This document shows positions 32,151 through 43,136 of a stretch of 64,000 nt of DNA, piece after piece. The position numbers were made by a program, and so were the translations under genes. Where the stretch lies: positions 61,811,832 through 61,875,831 of the forward strand of contig JARYHS010013631.1 in NCBI GenBank assembly GCA_031002005.1, written 5' to 3'. Below the pieces are notes generated by a model. That model did not search any database. It saw nothing but the letters and a program-made list of their open reading frames with translations, and was not told where the DNA came from. Within the stretch, counting starts at the first letter, position 1, and the number at the start of each line of letters is the position of its first letter. This DNA comes from Vandiemenella viatica. Taxonomy: Eukaryota > Arthropoda > Insecta > Orthoptera > Morabidae.

Positions 32151-33850
32151 ATATGCATTTTATGATAACGAAAGGCAATGATAAAGACTGTTACTCCTAG
32201 AAACGTGACCTGTTGCAGGCAGTTCTCCAGTAAGTAACATTCATGATATGAATTACATTTGCGATAGATGTTGTAATGTTTTGGTGCAAACATCATTTGG
32301 ACAGATAATTATAAACGCTGTCACAGCGGCAACAGTGAGATAAAGCATCTGTGGCTCCTAGCCGCGGCAAAATCGCATCGTGAGGTGACGTTTTTGCGAG
32401 CTAGCACTGTTTTGCTTTGTCAATCCATCGCTCATCATCACGTCAAGTTGCAGTTTACGTACATTGTGCGTCGGACAGATATCGAGCTGTATTGGCACGG
32501 GTCGCAGACTTCCCACGCAGCGGCCTGTGAGGGTCCTGGCGTCGAGCCCAGACAGATGGACGGCAGGGTTTCCCAACACACCTGTAGTGTAGGTTGCCAC
32601 ACCCACACCTGATATCATGTACTCATATACGTTTCATTACAGAACGTATCTTCTGTTGAAAAAATGGAGGCTTTCCATATGTATCAATTATGCAAAACAT
32701 TCTCGGTTATCCCGAAGGTGGATGCTATTGTTTCTCAGTTTATTAAACTGGACAGTAGACTGAAATTAATTCGCTAATATGAAGCAGAAACTTGTGCATA
32801 ACGATCTCATCTTAAAATGATCAGCTCATCATTTTTTAGGACCAGAAGAATCGCAAGGAACCAGTTTCATGTCATTGTACTCAGTTCGTCCAGCTCTGTG
32901 CCTCTTCAACTATGCCGACTTCTCGCCTGCTTTAAGCGCTAGCTTAGGTGTAGCTGTGACTCACTAACGTTGCTGTGTAAGTAAGATCAACTTCGCTATC
33001 ACTATTTATAAAAGTACGAGGCCACCCTTCAATAACGGTGAGCAAAGAATATTTATACACATGTTGAGGTCTCTCATTGAGTGTTAAACACAATATACAC
33101 TACATAGCTCCAGCTGAGAGTATTACAGATTGTAGATATTTGCATTAGAATCTCTCACACCGACAGGTCGACTAATCAACACAGTACCGTATCTCCACAC
33201 AACAGCTGTCTACATGGACACAGTCGCAACTCTCTCTAACAACAAACTTAACATTTACACCAAACCGTGTTTACCACACAACTGACCACAGACACTGCTA
33301 CCTCTAAGCATGGTAACCCTTCTTTTTTACCTGATAACTTATTTCTTACTGCTTAACTTTATCTTGCTTGAAATGACTCTGCTACCACTGACCCAGCCAT
33401 TCTCCCTAACGATCAGGAAAATGACAAAAGTCGTTCGGTTGACAGCACCCTAAAGTCATTCCGCTCGCACCTGACAATATGGTAACTAGGTTTTGTATCT
33501 TTCTGACAAGTCACACTTTTTCCATGACTTCTTTTTGAGCTGTAATGCTGAATTAAACTCAGGTTAAAAGTTTCTAATTGTATTTAATATAATATATAAA
33601 TGCATATTCAGGCCATTTTCCTTGTTTTGGTAATATTACAATAATATTTATGGTCGTATGGTCCTATTTTGCGGTAAAATCTAGTAATTATTTCAATAGT
33701 ACCAGGGATTTACTATAATTTATAGGTGAGAAGAAATTAAGATAATTATTCACAGAAATGTACTCGCAATATACATTGGAGAAAAACAGAACGAAACTAA
33801 TTGTCACTGAATTGGTTATAATTCACCAGCCAAGGATTAAAGTTATACAT
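32151..33850. other. No supported feature
   Basis: Spacer between the two related Helitrons. One short GC-richer stretch (32490-32600) has a weak box-B-like motif. Otherwise unassigned. Confidence 0.35.
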
Positions 33851-33852
33851 TA

Positions 33853-35562
33853 TTAGTGGAGTACCCGGTCTAAATAGGATTCATATACCCGTACACCATT
33901 TTTGTATTTCCGATGTGAATCATGTGTACCTAGCTTCATAAATTTAGCACCAGTCATTTCTAGAAGTAAACTAAACATCAACATACCCCAACTGTTCCCA
34001 GAAAGGGGCACATTGGATGGTGTAATACAGAATGTCAGTTTACAGTTTCGTCCAGACTGCATTTCAATCTAATCACAACATCCGTTAAAGTTCATGGTTA
34101 ATAGACTTTGGGGTTAAAGTTGCTGCTCAATAATCGAAACATGAACCATCTGGGCATTGAAACATACCACACACATAAATCTGTTTCTGGAATATATGTG
34201 TTCGTTCCGGCATCATGCAGAAAAAACATATTTTTAATGGGTTTTCACAACGTGAAATCTTGGGGTTTAAGTTAAAATTTGACGTACATGTTGAGACATT
34301 AGGACACATTTATTTTATGAATATTCAGGCATAACTTAAAAACAGTTGAACTGATTTTGACAGTATTTAAATCTGTGGGTTTCCATAAAGAACATTATAA
34401 AGGGGGAAAGCGTTTGGGCTTCTGTAAACCGAATGTATACTTTTTTTTCTGTTTGATTTAAAGTATACGAGTGCAAAGTTGTATCGATATCGTAGAAAAA
34501 CTGTAGGTATGCATCAAGAACAATAGCAAAAATTAAGATTTGTTTAAAGACGGTTTATGTAAAACTAAAGTGGACAGTATTTTTCCCTTGTTTTAAAGTG
34601 AGCAAAGTTCCATCGAAATCGGATAAAAACTATAGCTTTATATGAAGAACATTTACAAAAACTAAATGCGGTAAAGGGGGCGAGGGGTTAAGTTTTGTAA
34701 ACATAATGCAAACAATATGTTTTAAAGTATATGTGTGCGGTGTTCCATCGAAATATGATAAAAACTGTGGATTTCTGTAAAGTTCATTAGAAATTAAGAG
34801 TGGTGGGGATAAAGGGGAAAAGTAGTTGGGCTTTTGCAAACCAAATAAAGATAGTATTTTTCTGTTTGTTTTAATGTTTACGTGTGCAAACTTCCTTCAA
34901 AATCGTATAGAAACTGTAGCTTTGTATAAAGAACATTGACAATAATTAAAGGTGTGGAAAGAGGACTAAGGTTTGAGTTTTTGTAAAACTAATGTGGACA
35001 GTATGTTTCTGCTTGTTTTAAAGCATTTGTGTGCAAAGTTCCATCGAAATCTAATAAACAAATGTAATGAGTTGTAAAGGGGGAGATAGTGTATTTTTAA
35101 TCTTTTTGGTCAGAAAAATTCTCCATGAAAAATACATGTGCCAACTTTCATGGTGATCAGTTAAGTGGTATCGACTGTAGCTTTGTATAAAGAATATTGA
35201 CAAAAATTAACGTGCCGACAGGGGAAGAGATGTTGGTTTTTGCAATCAAAATGTTAATAGTATTTTTCTTGAAGTATACGTGTAAAAATTTCCATAAAAA
35301 TGTAGATTTGTATAAAAATTAAGGGTTGTAAAGGTGGTGAGGTGATTGTTTTGATCAGAAACCTTCTCCATGAAAAAATACATATATGTGTCAACTTTCA
35401 AGGTGATCTGTCAAACGATGTCGACTGTAGGTTTGTGTAAAGAACATTGACAACCTCTTAATTTTTTTAGTGTTTTTTATACATACTTACAGTTTGTATC
35501 CGATATCTGATGGAACACGTATGTTTTAAATCAAACAGAAAATACTGTCTGCATTTTATTTT
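33853..35562 (-). mobile_element. Minus-strand Helitron with longer tandem array (copy Y)
   Basis: The minus-strand 3' end is gaccgggtactccaCTAA followed by T. The first 500 bp align with copy X (tgtgaatcatgtgtac, atgtcagttta, ttgagacattaggacacatt). The array of the Helitron module is longer, at about 34418, 34558, 34694, 34832, 34978 and 35240. A second unit type (cttctccatgaaaaa / caactttcaaggtgatctg / tcgactgtag) occurs at about 35105 and 35350 and once in copy X near 32095. The order of unit variants is shared with copy X, so the array predates the split. A final module at 35475-35562 is in the opposite orientation. Confidence 0.65.
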
Positions 35563-36490
35563 TTTATATTTTGTCATTTTTATTCACTTTTAAGTTCATA
35601 TTTCCCTGTATATTTCTCTATTTTTTTGTCTTAAAGATTCAAACCCTAATAAAAACAAAGCAAAGACTAGGATTTCGCAATAAGTGTCTACCTACTGCTG
35701 AGCAGAGAAATAGCGAATGGAAAAGATGAAATTGTTTGTGTTTACTCGCTCACATAAAGGGCGCTGTTCTTTGACCGACAAATACCTTTTCCGTAGGGAG
35801 GACACATACGCAGGGCCTGTGACTTACCTTATCAACACGTTACGCGTTACTAGAGGGTACTCAATGTTTTGAGCTGTCGACGAGTGTGGACTTAGAAAAC
35901 GATATTTACGTAATTCTTAATAGTAGCAAACTAGACCAGGAACCAAGTGGACTGAAGAAAGAAAGATAACTGATGAAGAGAAAATGAGAGCTATATGGAA
36001 GATCAGAAAGGCGAATCATAAAAGCAATGCCCAACTGGGTCCATATTTACATAATAATAATAATAGCAAATTTTATCGCCTTGTCATTTATCGTGGTTAC
36101 TTCCAGACGGTAGGAATTTTTTTAAGTGTTGGATTGTCATGATAACCCTTTCAAAATGTTCAGAAGTTTCTAGTTTTTCTGATGTTTCCTAATATCAAGT
36201 TAAGAGATAAACGATTCTTTTGTTACTGTTAGTTTAAATTTGTCTCATATTTTTGTCAATGTTTCTGTAGCCTCTTTGCAGCCGGTCGGAACTTATGTAA
36301 AACTTAACTGTCGATGATATGATTTCCTTAAGCATCTTGTAATATGCTTGAAGGTTAATGTCCAATTTTTTTTGTACTTAGAAGCAACTCGTGCCTTATA
36401 AGTACTTTCGCTCTGACACATTTTACTAAAACTAATCGTGTGAAAAGTAGATGCCAAAGTAAACACCTAAAATTCTCTCACCTATGCTTG
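35563..36490. other. No supported feature
   Basis: AT-rich DNA with a short ATA microsatellite near 36053-36066. No gene was recognised. Confidence 0.4.
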
Positions 36491-36494
36491 TCTC

Positions 36495-36727
36495 ACTTAG
36501 CTAATGAGAGTGACGAAGCTCTGGCCTCGCATTCGTGAGGACGCGGGTTCGAATCGCCGTCCGGGCATTCATATTTGGATTTTCCATGGTTTCCCCAAAT
36601 CACTCCAGGCAAATGCCGGGATGCTTCCTTTAAGAAGGCTATGGTCGAATTCCTTTCCTTTCCTTGCCCCCAGTTATTTTCCGCCTCTAATGATCTCGAC
36701 GTCGACGAGGTGTAAAGCCATAAAAAA
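36495..36727 (+). mobile_element. SINE-A copy
   Basis: ctctggcctcgcattcgtga, then gcgggttcgaatcgccgtcc (box B), catggtttccccaaatcact, and gacgtcgacgaggtgtaaag with an A tail. The first 25 bp of the head differ from the family. It directly precedes, and probably interrupts, a LINE tail. Confidence 0.88.
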
Positions 36728-37270
36728 AGATTGCCATTGGTGTCTGGCCACTGAACCTTGAAGTAAGGAAACGGGGTGTCATATACTGGTTCAGAAAAGG
36801 GAAAGTTAAGGTAGCAAAAATTATAGGCAGCGAAGCAACATCTGAGATGCACATTTGGAAGCTCCTATTGGCGGAATGGCAACAAGAATGGAACAAAAGT
36901 AAAACAGTTAGAAGAACATTTGATATGTTTCCACCTGTAGAGGAGAGGTTAAAGTTGAAGTACCTTCAACCTTCTTCCGGATTGGTACACTACATTAGTG
37001 GTCATGGGCCATACAATAGCTACCTTCGAAATCGAAATATTGTGGATTCAAGCAGGTGCAAAAGTTGTGAAGAGAGTACGCCGAAGCACGTGGTATGGTA
37101 ATGTGAAATAACAACCAGTTTGAGAGAACACCAACAAGCTCGGCTGCAAGGGAGGAGTATATTCGACATACTACGCGAACAAAGTTTGAGGCATTTGCTG
37201 GACGAGGGAGCTGATCTAGCCACAAAATTTTGGAAGGAAAAATTTATAGAAATCAAAAATGCCTAACGAA
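36728..37270 (+). pseudogene. R1/LOA-like LINE C-terminus
   Basis: Translation shows EVRKRGVIYWFRKGKVKVAK, MHIWKLLLAEWQQEW and RTFDMFPPVEERLKLKYLQP. The C-terminal zinc motif follows: GHGPYNSYLRNRNIVDSSRC, then KSCEESTPKHVVW, a stop (TAA at 37099-37101 where a Glu-type codon is expected), and CEITTSLREHQQARLQGRS. The HG..YL.R....C..C....H....C pattern is typical of the end of ORF2 in R1/LOA/I-group LINEs. The open frame ends at KFIEIKNA. Catalytic domains are absent. Confidence 0.7.
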
Positions 37271-37955
37271 ATCAAAGGGCACAGATAGCAGAAGAAGAAA
37301 ACACAATTACAACGTGTACAAGAATGGAAGTTAATTCCGGACCCAACTGCAGGAAGTCTTGAAGTCTGACTTCACAACACCGGATTGACGAAAGACATCC
37401 TATGGCAGTGTGTTACATCAGTTGTCGGAAGTTCTTCAGAGTGCTCCAGAGAGGCCGTCTTCTGAGCGACAGCTGGGGCTACGCTGACGGCTCTGGAGAA
37501 CTCTACCTTTGGAGCGCAATCAACAAGAAGAAATAGATGTTAGTGAAATCGAAGTGCGGCTGTGACAATTATACTTAATATTAAATATATACGCATGTAA
37601 AAATAATGGAAATAAGGGCCCAGATTCTAGGCGCTGGGCTATGTTGTATATAGGAAAATAAATAATGGAATGATACCCTTTTGGTCCATCTTCTTTTAAC
37701 TATTACTAATGTTGTACATACAATAATCATTTGCTTACTATTTCTGGCAAACACGAAATACTTACTGATATCTAAAAATAACATAAATCTCGCCAGTAGC
37801 AGTACACTCTTATTCTGTACCGATTTTCGATACTTTATTGAGCATATCTACGTAAATTACCATTCCATTTGCCTCGTCTATTACCCAAGTTTCATCTGTT
37901 TTCCAAGTTTTATATATATGTACTCCAGATTCGGCATTAGTTTTCTTTCCTCTTA
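37271..37955. other. Probable LINE 3' flank, otherwise unassigned
   Basis: No further coding signature. It may include the 3' UTR of the LINE ending at about 37270. Confidence 0.3.
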
Positions 37956-37959
37956 TGGC

Positions 37960-38172
37960 CTTAGCCTCGGTCACATAGAGAACATTTGAGGCGGGAAAGG
38001 ATTGGGGGGAAGGAACGTGTACAAGTTCGGCCATGGCCTTTTCATGAACCATCCGTCTTTGTTTTGCATTCTCGTCGAGTGAAAACCGAAAGCTGGATGT
38101 CCAGCCATAGATTCGAACCTTCCTTCTACAGAACGCGAGGCCAGAGCGTTACCACTCACCTATCACGCTCAG
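37960..38172 (-). mobile_element. SINE-A copy, minus strand
   Basis: The complement of the SINE-A body (ttcggccatggcctttt) and head (gaacgcgaggccagagcgtt, then accactcacctatcacgctc) is visible. Box B is diverged (tagattcgaacctt). Confidence 0.75.
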
Positions 38173-38900
38173 TACTAGTTTTTGACTTGCTACATGTATT
38201 GCTATACAATGCTAATGAGAATTAGGAGTTATTAAGTACAAAACAGATAAGCCGTTTTATTAGAAGTTTAACATCATTGACAGCGCATCAATACTAGCTG
38301 CGATTAATCAGAGGTCCGATGTAGTTAACACCTTACTACACATCGTGGAACTAACGCAGATATTCATCATAAGGAGAAATTTTTTGTATTGACAAAAGAT
38401 TAATGGATTCGTATATCTGCAATGAATATAAATTACTGGATCGCCACATGGAAATTCGTTAGTTAGGTGCTGTATGCTGTTATTAATTGGACTACTGCAT
38501 CTAGTTGTCAACTTGTAATGTATAGAGCAATTTTGGTAACTATGTATTAACTGTTTTGTTTTATTTTCTTTTTCATTATAATCAGAAAGATCTTGGCTTA
38601 TTAATAAAATCTGTGTTGTCGTGTGTATTGTAGTGTGCTCAAGCGTTAGCAGGATTCCCATTGGACTATGAACGTGTGCCCACTATCAGAAGGGTGGAGT
38701 AGCAGGTTCAAACATCCCTGCAAGAGAGAGTGATAGCAATCGTGTATCGCTTTCTGTTGTTGCCATGCGATTTGCGCTGAAATGATTTATTTGTCCAGCT
38801 CCATCCGGCTACAAATGATAACACCCTCTTTTGATCGAAATATAGAGCCAAATTACTCTTTGGATTTTTCTTCCCTTCCATATGCCACTTCTAATTTTCG
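38173..38900. other. No supported feature
   Basis: Unassigned AT-rich DNA. Confidence 0.4.
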
Positions 38901-38908
38901 CTCAATAT

Positions 38909-39148
38909 ATATTTTTTTTTAACTGCTTTACGTCTCTCAACAGCGAGGTCTTTAGAGACGGGAAAGGATGGGGGCAAGGAATGGGAAGGAATTCGGCCAT
39001 GGCCTTATGAAGGAAGCATCCCGGCATTTGCCTGGAGTGATTTGGGAAACCATGGAAAACCCAAATCTGGATGTTCGGACGGGGATTCCAACCGCCGTCC
39101 TCCCGAATGCGAGGCCAGAACGCTATCCGTTACACCACCACGCTCGGT
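38909..39148 (-). mobile_element. SINE-A copy, minus strand, with target duplication
   Basis: Full-length reverse copy, with a T-run tail, then ttcggccatggcctta, aaaccatggaaaacccaaat and the head complement caccaccacgctcgg. Flanked by CTCAATAT at 38901-38908 and 39149-39156. Confidence 0.87.
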
Positions 39149-39731
39149 CTCAATATTTCCGACGTGTTATTTATACCAGGCATGTAACGAATCTCCGCAT
39201 CCGCGTTAAATCCTACCTCCAATTCCGCAATTTTTAATCTGAATGTATAACGGAGGTTTGTTTACATTTCAATATACGTATATTATTTCTTTCTCTTTGT
39301 ACGAGATTCGTCCATCGTTGATTAACTAACAACAACATGGTTGTCTTTTTCTTACGATCTTGCAATAAAAGTAACAATAAACTGAACGGTGTTATTACTT
39401 AAGCGACGAATTAACAAAGTTCGAACTATCATGTAAAGTTAAGCGGCATACTCACGGCTCGACTTGTAGGACATCCGTATAGAAATACCGTAGGATGCGC
39501 TCACCCATTTATGCTACTAGAAGGGGCCCAACAGAATGTTCCAAGTAATCCTTTCCACTCGTACTTTTCCACGACACGCCAGTGTCCTTATCACATTCTC
39601 CAATCACGATTTAACTCCAAAGCTTGTTGGACGGCAAGGACCCATCAGGAATTAATTACCGGAAAATCGAATCATCGTAGTTCCTACAAGCTGGACGGTG
39701 GAAAGGTGAGAGGTGGGAGGTGGCGTGACTT
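39149..39731. other. No supported feature
   Basis: Unassigned sequence between two SINEs. Confidence 0.4.
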
Positions 39732-39741
39732 GTGTTTGACG

Positions 39742-39744
<3 letters not shown>

Positions 39745-39789
<45 letters not shown>

Positions 39790-40010
39790 AAATGGCATTT
39801 GGCCATGTCAGCCATACAGCCAGCACAAAGTGTGTGTTCCTCTTACAATGTATACGTTTCATTTCAGTATGAATATTTTCCATCTTCTGTAAGGACGACA
39901 CAAAACAAACACAACATTTAATTAAAACCAACCATGGCCTCGGCCGGACTCGAACCAGCGACCCCTGCAGCGCGAAGCAGACACGCTACCCCTACGCTGC
40001 CGGGGTCGGC
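39745..40010 (-). mobile_element. SINE-B copy 2, minus strand, perfect duplication
   Basis: The poly(T) tail (46 T counting from 39743) is followed by the complement of the SINE-B body (gaaatggcatttggccatgt, aaggacgacacaaaacaaac) and head (ggccggactcgaaccagcga, then cccctacgctgccggggtc). A perfect 13-bp duplication GTGTTTGACGCTT lies at 39732-39744 and 40011-40023. The long pure tail and perfect duplication point to a recent insertion. Confidence 0.93.
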
Positions 40011-40023
40011 GTGTTTGACGCTT

Positions 40024-40340
40024 GAATTAGTCTAACTCCGCAAAGCTGATTTGACAAAGTTTGTTTCCTTGACGCTTGTCTAGTTATGTAAATAATTTAA
40101 TTCACCTGTGAGATCATCCCACGATTTTTGTTAACAGTCTTTACAATGACTTTCAACCGTTCTCCTTTAACATATCGTTTACGGAGTGTTTTCTACGTTA
40201 ACTTTAACTGACATATCTAGCTGCCCGACTATATTTTCGATCAGATTCAAGCAGCAGCCTCACGAAAGTTTTATTTTCTCCATACTGACAGCTATTTTTG
40301 CTTTGGCGTAGTGTAGTTATTATTTCTTTTGGTCGTTGAT
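40024..40340. other. No supported feature
   Basis: Unassigned AT-rich DNA. Confidence 0.4.
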
Positions 40341-40484
40341 CAGGGGCGGATCCAGGATTTTGGTTTGGGGGGGGGGCCTGGCTTGAGTGAATTTTGGTTC
40401 AGAGGGCTTGCCTTCAGTGGATTTTTGGTTTTGGAGGGGGGGCTTGAGCCCCCTACTTCCCCCCTCCCCTTGGATCCGCCCCTG
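40341..40484. mobile_element. Short MITE with CAGGGGCGGATCCA ends
   Basis: Left end CAGGGGCGGATCCAGG and right end TTGGATCCGCCCCTG form a near-perfect inverted repeat around a G/T-rich interior of about 115 bp. CGTTGAT lies outside both ends (two bases further out on the right), a likely but slightly altered duplication. The ends are hAT-like (CAG...CTG). Confidence 0.7.
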
Positions 40485-41193
40485 TGACGTTGATTGATTC
40501 CTTGGTGTTGGCATATCCGCTATGCTGCTGGTACAGACTGCAGCGAGGTCGGGTTCTGATATTCATTCTAGAGATGGGTAGGTCCGGATGGATGCAGTTC
40601 CGCGGACCTGTATCACTTGCGCTAGGGATGGATGTACATCCGAGAGCTTGTCGGACCTGCTTCCAGTCGGACCTGTAACAGCGCCACAGTTCTCGCGTGG
40701 CCGGAGGTTGAACCACGGCCGGACCTGCAACCGCGGAGCTGGAACGCAATTTTTCATTACAGTTCCGATTTGAAATCTGTGTTCTGAAGAGTTTAATGTC
40801 ATTTACTGTACGATTGGATTACAGTTCTGTTTAAAGATGAGATTATAAATGAAAAACTATTTCTTAATGTCTGACTACTAGTAGATAATTACAATAACTA
40901 TTAAATGCCAATGGGTAGCTAAAACCCGGTAGTACATTTTTATTGGTCGGGTTCGTGCTTCTAAGGTGAGGAGTGTTTTTCGTTCTAAATAAGAATGGAC
41001 TTATAATTTAACTTGTAATTTTAATGCGTTGTAGTATTATTAAACTTTTAACGTTCAGTTTGATTGATCACAAAGTGTCTAGAATTTTTAACTTTCTGAA
41101 TTCTGATGGCTTAAGGACAAATCAGATAATACATTTAACATCTCTTTATTGCAGAAACACGGTTCGTAGAGTTTCCAAGGAACATTATACATA

Positions 41194-41980
41194 TCTATAC
41201 TAATATTATAAATGCGAAAGTAACTCGGTCTGTCTTTGTCTGTTTGTTACGTTCCTTGGGCTAAACGGATACTCCGATCGTGATGAAATTTGACGGGAAG
41301 ATGCTGTTTGACATTAGGATCGAGATGGGATACTATATTATGTATAAATAAGAACATATTATCATTAAATTATGAAAACTATCTCAACTGTGAAAGACAA
41401 ACGCATAATATATATCTATATTTGTAATGCGCAATCGCTTCCAGCATTGTTAGGGTGGCGTAATGGTAACGAGTTTGCTTCTTATTAATCCTCCAGCGTT
41501 GCTTTGGGATCTAATCCCATTGGGCACAAATATTTTTATGAATTGTTTTTCATAGTTCGAGCCAAGTCTAGGATTTTATAGTAAGGATACCATGTTCTGG
41601 CAAATCTTTGGCGCTAGAAAGCGTTAACTTTATTCACGCTATACTGGTTCCACAGGTAGTTTTTGTGTGATCTTAACTAATAATATTGTGTATGCGAAAG
41701 TGAGTCTCCATCTTTTTTATTTTACGTTTTGATGAATATATGTTTATACCGATGACAAGGAAATACTTTTTGGGAACGAAATAGGATACTTTTTCCGATA
41801 TGAATAACAGTTTTAGTCATGAGACAGGTTCGAAGGTAGAATGGTATATCGATGGCGTTCCCGTCATATTATGCCGACTCAGTGTTGTTTGGGACATCTT
41901 AGATAATTTTCAGCTTTGTATATCCAATTCTAACAATCAAATTCTAAATCCACGCGTACGAAGTCGCGGGTAACAGTTAG
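41194..41980 (+). mobile_element. Helitron copy 3
   Basis: Starts TCTATACTAATATTATAAAT after an A and ends acgcgtacgaagtcgcgggt then aacagTTAG before a T. The terminal TTAG departs from CTRR by one base. The interior shares gacaggttcgaaggtagaat, cgtcatattatgccgact and gttgtttggga with Helitrons 1 and 2. It carries a tRNA-like module at about 41450-41515 (gtggcgtaatggtaac; gggatctaatccc). Confidence 0.8.
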
Positions 41981-42830
41981 TAATATATATAAATGATTAT
42001 GTGACATTATTGCGAGCTACTCTGCTGGCCGCTTTTACAGAAATATTTTATAATCCAGTCGTTTCTAGAACTTCTAACAATGGCTCAAACAATCGGTTAT
42101 TATTACTAAGAATTAAATCTTGATTAAAAATACAGATAAATTGGAAATAATATTAAATAAAATTACAAATAAATTAAAAGTTTCTGAAATTGCACAAAAT
42201 AAAATAAAGATTTTGAAAGCACCAAAAACACGTTATGGTAGCTGGCAAAACATAAATATTACTGTTTGATTAAAATGCATTGTATCGCACTCGATTTAGC
42301 ACTCACGTCAACGTTTTATTCACTCAATCAAAATAGTTTCACATAGTATACAGAGCAAAACACTATACATAATATAAGAACAAATCTCACGTAATTTCTC
42401 CCTCACAGTTTAAAATAAGTTATACTTGCAATTTTGTTTTTTGTTCATTTATAATAAACTGTTTCTTAAGCTGGTATATTGTGGAAAGGCAATATTTATC
42501 TCAAGATGTTGAGTCTTGAATAATTTCATTTTTAGTAAAAAAACTAACAGTTAACAAAGACTTTCGATTTTTTTTAGTAGTACTTAAACATTATTAAGAA
42601 ATGATTTCATTTTATTCTTATAGAAGTCCACAGAAATTTTACTTTTACTTTTATCATTATCAAGTCTGATTATGCTGTGATTTTCTAATATTACGTACAA
42701 TTGTGAGTTTCAGACAAAAATAAAACAAAATTATCAGAATTAATATTCTTTCATTTCATAAATTAATGGATGAACACGATATAACTCATACTGCAGTTCT
42801 CCTTGGTAGGATTTGTATCCACCATACGCT

Positions 42831-43103
42831 CGATTGTAGGTTCGGACCCATACAGGTCCGCCGGACACGTATTTGGATGTAGGTCCATACACATCCAGTT
42901 CCGCCATACACTCCGCGCGCTCGATTGTAGAACCGGACCCATACAACTCCGCCGGACACGTAACTGGATGTAGGTCCGCACAGATCCAGTTCCGCCATAC
43001 ACTCCGCCCGCCCGATTGTATAGCCGGACCCATACAGGTCCGCGGACTTGGAACCTGGATGCAGGTCCGCAGCGCTGGATGTACATCCGGACCCGACTCC
43101 TTT
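42831..43103. repeat. 91-bp tandem repeats (three units)
   Basis: Units starting cgattgta at 42831, 42922 and 43013 are spaced exactly 91 bp apart. Each contains CGGACCCATACA, ggacacgtaa-like sequence, GGATGTAGGTCC and (first two) cagttccgccatacactccg. They form the right subterminal region of hAT-3. Confidence 0.9.
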
Positions 43104-43136
43104 AAAATCTCGGACCTGCCCATCTCTAATTCATTC

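Larger units (their letters stand above)
40569..43128. mobile_element. hAT-type element with 8-bp duplication (hAT-3)
   Basis: The ends are TAGAGATGGGTAGGTCCG and, in reverse complement, TAGAGATGGGCAGGTCCG. They are flanked by the perfect 8-bp duplication ATTCATTC (40561-40568 and 43129-43136). Both subterminal regions are full of GGTCCGG/CGGACCTG and ggatgtacatcc motifs. The right one contains 91-bp tandem repeats. A Helitron (41194-41980) lies inside. No transposase is recognisable, so it is non-autonomous. Confidence 0.9.

Noticed and set aside
39656..39931. ORF with long poly-Lys or poly-Phe
   Set aside because: Product of the SINE-B tail homopolymer.
42831..43103. CRISPR-like regular repeats
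   Set aside because: Units are contiguous 91-bp tandem repeats without spacers, inside a eukaryotic hAT element.
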